A program made the position numbers and the translations under genes. The notes below the pieces were generated by a model. The model was not told the origin of the DNA. It worked only from the letters and a program-made list of their open reading frames with translations, and did no database searches. A stretch of DNA of 64,000 nt from Flavobacterium ustbae. Its GTDB lineage: Bacteria; Bacteroidota; Bacteroidia; Flavobacteriales; Flavobacteriaceae. The stretch lies in NCBI RefSeq assembly GCF_003946915.1, contig NZ_RPOC01000017.1, positions 1 to 64,000 of the forward strand, written 5' to 3'. Shown here in pieces: positions 59,829 through 64,000 of the stretch (its first letter is position 1; every line of letters begins with the position of its first letter).

Positions 59829-60578
59829 TTAAATCTTGTATAATATAGGTTTACTCGGACTTGCATCGTTTTCAAACGAAGCAATTTGTAAATTTAAAAT
59901 ATAATTTCCGTCTTCAATTTCGTCTGAAACATAAATCATTTCTGTAATTGTGGCATTTAATCTCGCATCAGGATTTAGATTTACAGTATCTTTTACATTC
60001 CAAAAAGCTTTATGAGCTAATAATTTTCCTTCATCATGTTCTTTGTCAACGCTTGGCAAATCAATCAGTAAATGTTGAATTTCGCTTTCGCGGATGAAAA
60101 TCGCAACCTCTTCTGAAAGATAAGGCGGATTGGTATTTGAATATTTTCTTGACTTTTTGTCTTTTGAATTTGGAATTGTTCGAATAATTAGAGATTCAAT
60201 TTTTTGGGTAATTAAATTTTGTATTTGATCTTTTGTAATCACAAAATCTTCCCCTTGTTTTTCAGGTTCAACCGTAATCAATTCGGCAAAAAAGAAAAAC
60301 TGTTTCAAGGATTGATTAATACTGTAAAAATCATTCGTAATATGTCCTAGACATTCCGTATGCGTTCCATGCCCATGCGGATTGAAGAAAATATTATTGA
60401 AATTAGTTGATGATTTTCCTTCCGAAACTTTGCCAATCCAATTACCAAAAACTACGGGTTCGATTACTGGTTTTTCGATATACCACGCAATCGGATTTTC
60501 GTCTGTATTGGTTAATGGAATCGAGATATCAATAGGTTTTGATAAGTCTATTTCGAAGTTGTTGATTGTTGCTAACAC
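59829..60578 (-). CDS. Cyclase-family metal hydrolase (kynurenine-formamidase-like)
   Basis: 249 residues, no signal peptide. The family begins with an FEIDLSKPIDISIPLTNTDENPIAWY block and carries the metal motif FFNPHGHGTHTECLGHITNDFYSI, a variant of HxGTHxDxPxH (Cys-Leu replaces the usual Asp-x-Pro). ALLIDLPSVDKEHDEGKLLAHKAFW with the later His/Glu is also typical. It probably opens or forms an amide or ester. The substrate is unknown; a kynurenine pathway is not visible nearby. Confidence 0.88.
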   Translation of the reverse strand: MLATINNFEIDLSKPIDISIPLTNTDENPIAWYIEKPVIEPVVFGNWIGKVSEGKSSTNFNNIFFNPHGHGTHTECLGHITNDFYSINQSLKQFFFFAELITVEPEKQGEDFVITKDQIQNLITQKIESLIIRTIPNSKDKKSRKYSNTNPPYLSEEVAIFIRESEIQHLLIDLPSVDKEHDEGKLLAHKAFWNVKDTVNLNPDARLNATITEMIYVSDEIEDGNYILNLQIASFENDASPSKPILYKI

Positions 60579-60659
60579 AAATTTGGGTTTTATGCCGCAA
60601 AGACGCTAAGTCGCAAAGTTTAAATTAATTTGTGCCTTTGTGCCTTCGTGGCTAATTCT

Positions 60660-61817
60660 TTACTCTTCCAAATTTAAGAAAAACAAATCGCTGGCAATTC
60701 CATCCGTTAGAAATTTTCCTTTCAAAGTGGGTTTCAAGATATTGTTCTCGATCGAAAGCAGATCGTCGTTTAAGAATTTTTGACTTTGTTTTTTTAAATA
60801 ATTCAAATATTCAATTCCGAACTCGTTTTCAATTCTTTCTAAAGAAACACCCCAAATCGTTCGTAATCCCGTCATAATATATTCGTTATAACGATCTGAA
60901 ATGGTTAAAGTTTCCGTTTCAAGTGGAAGTTCATCGTTTTGAATTGCTTTTAGATAAAGCGAATTATTAGCAATATTCCAGCCTCTTTTTTCACCATCAT
61001 AACTATGTGCAGACGGACCGATTCCGATATATTTTTTGCCCAGCCAGTAAGCCGAATTGTTTTTAGAGAAGTAATTTTCTTTCCCAAAATTCGATAATTC
61101 GTAATGAATAAAACCGTTTTGCTGAAGCATTTCAACTAAAATCGAGAAATGATTAGAAGCTACTTCGTCTTGAGGTTCAGCAATTTTTCCAGTTTGAATT
61201 AATTTGCTTAAAGCCGTTTTCGGTTCAACCGTCAAAGCATAACTCGAAATATGTGGAATTCCAAAATCCAAAGCCGTTTGAATATTTTGCCTCCACATTT
61301 CGTCACTTAAGCCCGGAATTCCGTAAATTAAATCCAACGAAATATTATCAAAATATTTTGTGGCTTCTTCCAGACATTTTTTAGCTTCAGCTGAATTATG
61401 AGCGCGATTCATCATCTTTAAATCGTCTTCATAAAAAGACTGAATTCCAATGCTTAAACGATTTATCGGACTTTTTGATAATTCTAAAATTCGTTCTATC
61501 GATAAATCATCTGGATTGGCTTCGAGTGTAATTTCTGGATTTTCGGCAACTTTATAGTTTTTATAAATCTCTTCAATCAGAAAATTGATTTCAAAAGAAG
61601 TTAAAACCGAAGGAGTACCACCGCCAAAATAAATAGTTTCAATGATAGTCTCATCCTGAGCGGTCTCGAAACTTCGGGAGAAGGTTTTACGCATCGCAAT
61701 TTCTTTAGCCAAAGCCAAAACCATCTCATCTTTTTTCTTCATCGAAGTCGAAAAATGAAAATCGCAGTAATGACAAGCCTGCTTGCAAAAAGGGATGTGA
61801 ATGTAAATGCCGCTCAT
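60660..61817 (-). CDS. hemW: Radical SAM heme chaperone HemW
   Basis: 385 residues. The [4Fe-4S] motif is at the N-terminus: SGIYIHIPFCKQACHYCDFHF (CxxxCxxC). Further landmarks: YFGGGTPSVL, LEANPDDLS, RLSIGIQSFYEDDLKMMNRAHN and ISLDLIYGIPGLSDEMW. It delivers heme, and differs from HemN by lacking the second active cysteine pattern. The C-terminal HemN-like domain is complete. Single gene. Confidence 0.95.
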   Translation of the reverse strand: MSGIYIHIPFCKQACHYCDFHFSTSMKKKDEMVLALAKEIAMRKTFSRSFETAQDETIIETIYFGGGTPSVLTSFEINFLIEEIYKNYKVAENPEITLEANPDDLSIERILELSKSPINRLSIGIQSFYEDDLKMMNRAHNSAEAKKCLEEATKYFDNISLDLIYGIPGLSDEMWRQNIQTALDFGIPHISSYALTVEPKTALSKLIQTGKIAEPQDEVASNHFSILVEMLQQNGFIHYELSNFGKENYFSKNNSAYWLGKKYIGIGPSAHSYDGEKRGWNIANNSLYLKAIQNDELPLETETLTISDRYNEYIMTGLRTIWGVSLERIENEFGIEYLNYLKKQSQKFLNDDLLSIENNILKPTLKGKFLTDGIASDLFFLNLEE

Positions 61818-61945
61818 TTTTTTAGTGTTCAGTGTACAGGTTTTTTAGTGTTCAGTGTTCAGTTTAATTAGTGTACAGTAATCAGGATTTTTGTGATCAG
61901 ATTTTAGTAATCAGTATAGTTGTAACTGAACACTAAAAAAACTGA
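61818..61945. repeat. AGTGTTCAGT / GTAATCAG short repeats
   Basis: AGTGTTCAGTGTACAG, AGTGTTCAGTGTTCAGT, AGTGTACAGTAATCAG and inverted CTGAACACTAAAAAAACTGA/TTACTGATCACTAA. A related run lies on the other side of the four-helix-bundle gene (62385-62430) and after pckA (52033-52072). Confidence 0.8.
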
Positions 61946-62380
61946 TTACTGATCACTAACTTTTACTCCAAATTTCCCTAGGTTTAAAAGCATATAATTT
62001 ATTAGTTTTCCAATTTCAAAACTTTCATTTAAAAGTTCTTGATATAATTCAATTGAAATGTATTTACAAGAAAGAGCAAATTCTAGCCACACTTGTGTCT
62101 CTGAGTTTTCTCCATCGGAATCAGTTAATTTACTATAAAAATGTTTTGGATATATTCTTTTTCTATACGCTTCTGCGATGGTTACAGGAACACTTCTTGA
62201 TGAACGTCTAATTTGGTCTGTCAGTGAATAAGTTTCTTCTTTTGGAAACTGTTTTGTAATATTAAATATTTTCATTGCTAGAGAAAATGACTTTTTATAA
62301 GCTAATAAATCTTGAAATCTCATTTTAGTTTTTAAATCAAAGGTAAAATTTTCAATATTATTGAATGAAAAATCTTTCAA
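61946..62380 (-). CDS. Four-helix-bundle protein (23S rRNA intervening-sequence type)
   Basis: 144 residues as drawn; MRFQDLLAYKKSFSLAMKIF (62323) is an alternative start and is nearer to the family's usual beginning. Signature: KQFPKEETYSLTDQIRRSSRSVPVTIAEAYRK, then a helix with SKLTDSDGENSETQVWLEFALSC and GKLINYMLLNLGK. Such proteins are encoded in rRNA intervening sequences and as stray genes; their function is unknown. Short inverted AGTGTTCAGT-type repeats flank it on both sides. Confidence 0.9.
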   Translation of the reverse strand: MKDFSFNNIENFTFDLKTKMRFQDLLAYKKSFSLAMKIFNITKQFPKEETYSLTDQIRRSSRSVPVTIAEAYRKRIYPKHFYSKLTDSDGENSETQVWLEFALSCKYISIELYQELLNESFEIGKLINYMLLNLGKFGVKVSDQ

Positions 62381-62428
62381 AAAATATTATTTGATTACTA
62401 AAATTACTGACCACTAAAAACCTGACCA

Positions 62429-62983
62429 CTACTTCTTAACTCTATCCTCATTTTGTTTTACAAAAGCATCCCAGCCCGAATAACTCTTTCCTGCAACCAC
62501 TTTTCCAGAATTAAAATGATGACAAACCGCCGCCGCTAAACCATCTGTAGAATCCAGATTTTTTGGTAATTCTTTTAAACCTAAAAGTTGCTGAAGCATT
62601 TTAGCAACTTGTTCTTTGCTGGCATTTCCGTTTCCGGTAATTGCCATTTTTATCTTTTTAGGTTCGTATTCCGTAATGGGAATTCCACGCGAAAGTCCCG
62701 CTGCCATTGCAACACCTTGCGCACGTCCTAATTTCAGCATTGACTGAACGTTTTTACCAAAGAAAGGTGCTTCAATCGCTATTTCGTCTGGGCAATGCGT
62801 TTCGATTAATTCGATGGTTCTTTCGAAAATGATTCTTAGTTTCTGATAATGATTGTCGTATTTGGAAAGCTGCAGTTCGTTCAATTGCAAAAATTCCATT
62901 TTTTTATTGGTTACTTTTATTAATCCAAAACCCATGATTGTGGTTCCCGGGTCAATACCTAATATGATGCGTTCTTGTGTCAT
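62429..62983 (-). CDS. ruvC: Holliday-junction endonuclease RuvC
   Basis: 184 residues from MTQERIILGIDPG; six further upstream codons are excluded. The catalytic acids are visible: Asp in ILGIDPGTTIMGFGL, Glu in IAIEAPFFGKNVQSMLKLGRAQG and Asp in LDSTDGLAAAVCHHF. It resolves four-way junctions with RuvAB. It is divergent from the UPF0104-type gene. Confidence 0.96.
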   Translation of the reverse strand: MTQERIILGIDPGTTIMGFGLIKVTNKKMEFLQLNELQLSKYDNHYQKLRIIFERTIELIETHCPDEIAIEAPFFGKNVQSMLKLGRAQGVAMAAGLSRGIPITEYEPKKIKMAITGNGNASKEQVAKMLQQLLGLKELPKNLDSTDGLAAAVCHHFNSGKVVAGKSYSGWDAFVKQNEDRVKK

Positions 62984-63103
62984 TCTTAGTTGGTTACACA
63001 AAGTTTCAATAAGCTGTTACAGAGATTCACAAAGTTTTTATTTTCTCCGTGTATCTTTGTGATTTCTTCGTGAATCTTTGCGAAATAGCTTTACTTTTGC
63101 GGC

Positions 63104-64000
63104 ATGATTTCAATTCCTCACAAAGCTAAGCAATTCCTAGTTCTTCTAGCCAAACTTTTAATTGTTGGCGGTGCATTTTATTTTATCTACAATCAGTTGG
63201 CTCATAACGACCAATTAGATTGGCAGAAATTCATTGTTTTATTCCGAAAAAATCAATCGGTTTTAGGGATTTCCTTTATTTTACTTTTGAGTGTTCTGAA
63301 CCGCTATTTTGAGATTTTGAAATGGCAGAATCTGGCTCAAGTTATTCATAAAATATCGGTTTATGAAGCTACAAAACAGGTTTTAGCCGCGTTAACAGCT
63401 GGAATTTTTACGCCAAATGGAGTAGGAGAGTACGCCGGAAAAGCGTTGTATTATCCAAAATCGGAGGCCAAAAGAGTTGTATTTCTAAACTTAATCTGCA
63501 ACGGAATCCAGATGATTTTAACGATTATTTTTGGGATTTTCGGACTGCTTTATTTCAATGCGCAGTTTAATGTCATTACAACCAAAACGGTTCTGATTCT
63601 TTTTGGCGGATTTGTATTGCTTTTAGTTCTTCTGTTTTCCATAAAAAAAATAAAAATTAAAGGCTATTCTATCGAAAAACTGATTCATAAAATTAATGAA
63701 ATTCCAAAATCGGTTCATCAGAAAAATATCTTTTTAGGAATCTGTCGCTATTTGGTTTTTTCGCATCAATATTACTTTTTGTTTTTGGGTTTTGATGTCT
63801 ATTTACCTTATTTAACTTTAATGGCAGCTATTACATCTGTTTATTTTTTAGCTTCTTCATTGCCAACTTTTCAGTTTTTAGATTTTGCCGTAAAAGGAAG
63901 TGTGGCTATTTATTTCTTCGGAATTCTGGGCGTAAATGAATGGATTGTTATTTTTATCTCTACTTTAATGTGGTTTCTAAACGTTGTTTTGCCAGTCATT
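63104..64000 (+). CDS. UPF0104 / lysylphosphatidylglycerol-synthase TM-family protein (partial)
   Basis: The first 299 codons are in the window; the reading frame is open at its edge, so the gene is cut off. It begins MISIPHKAKQFLVLLAKLLI and has repeated hydrophobic segments (IVGGAFYFIYNQLA, ISFILLLSVLNRYFEI, LLVLLFSI). LTAGIFTPNGVGEYAGKALYY is the signature of this flippase-like family. A -7-type TACTTTTG (63092-63099) lies only 5 bp ahead of the ATG, so the transcript may be leaderless. Role: membrane lipid or glycan handling is possible; unproven. Confidence 0.85.
   Translation, partial: MISIPHKAKQFLVLLAKLLIVGGAFYFIYNQLAHNDQLDWQKFIVLFRKNQSVLGISFILLLSVLNRYFEILKWQNLAQVIHKISVYEATKQVLAALTAGIFTPNGVGEYAGKALYYPKSEAKRVVFLNLICNGIQMILTIIFGIFGLLYFNAQFNVITTKTVLILFGGFVLLLVLLFSIKKIKIKGYSIEKLIHKINEIPKSVHQKNIFLGICRYLVFSHQYYFLFLGFDVYLPYLTLMAAITSVYFLASSLPTFQFLDFAVKGSVAIYFFGILGVNEWIVIFISTLMWFLNVVLPVI

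Overview
The window is a chromosomal segment from an AT-rich member of the Bacteroidota, most likely Flavobacterium or a close relative. This rests on promoters with the TTG / TAnnTTTG pattern, very weak Shine-Dalgarno signals, an IPExxxVDY-family gene between pyk and rnc, a TonB-dependent receptor with a carboxypeptidase-like N-terminal domain, 'FAQ/SAQ' signal-peptide ends, and many intergenic palindromes of the kind common in flavobacterial genomes. The species cannot be fixed from sequence alone.

Layout. 1-8,900: a repeat element, a small TPR protein, a secreted C1 peptidase with a duplicated fragment of its own 3' end, an AraC regulator, a CPBP protease, then minus-strand genes for two outer-membrane proteins, a membrane-bound AraC regulator and a DUF4136 lipoprotein. 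9,150-15,760: a compact five-gene minus-strand operon (arylsulfatase, HAD lipoprotein, neuromedin-U-like outer-membrane protein, DUF1254 lipoprotein, DUF2252 protein) headed by two identical-type palindromes exactly 50 bp apart. 16,340-31,320: housekeeping genes (pyk, rnc, fabF, acpP, purN, rnhA, a sigma factor with a probable anti-sigma partner, a PfkB kinase, a PurF-type amidophosphoribosyltransferase, sodA, pth, rplY, prs). Between the PurF gene and sodA lies an array of four near-identical small RNA units with a 183-184 bp period.

31,600-42,700: three tRNA genes, two of them followed by a small gene and then a copy of the tRNA's own 3' end; long direct repeats; an AraC-linked TolC/HlyD/MFS efflux operon; an HAD phosphatase; and a small accessory patch (XRE regulator, YcxB-like protein, unknown proteins). 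42,800-50,070: an M20 dipeptidase, a probable BlaI-controlled operon (YwqK-like lipoprotein, DUF6624 protein, BlaI, M56-TonB fusion) with paired BlaI-type operators over its promoter, a saccharopine-dehydrogenase-family enzyme and a DUF423 protein. 50,370-64,000: pckA, a phytase / TonB-receptor pair, DUF4407 and PH-SHOCT proteins, a run of small enzymes, hemW, a four-helix-bundle protein between short repeats, ruvC and the start of a UPF0104-type membrane protein that runs off the window.

The most unusual material is (1) the tandem sRNA array, whose stems show compensatory changes; (2) a recurring arrangement, seen three times, in which a gene's 3' tail plus terminator is duplicated with other DNA, in two cases a small gene, placed between the copies; (3) the all-exported sulfatase/HAD/DUF1254 operon with its operator-like palindromes; and (4) several families of large nested intergenic palindromes. 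No CRISPR array, rRNA operon, complete insertion sequence or prophage was seen.
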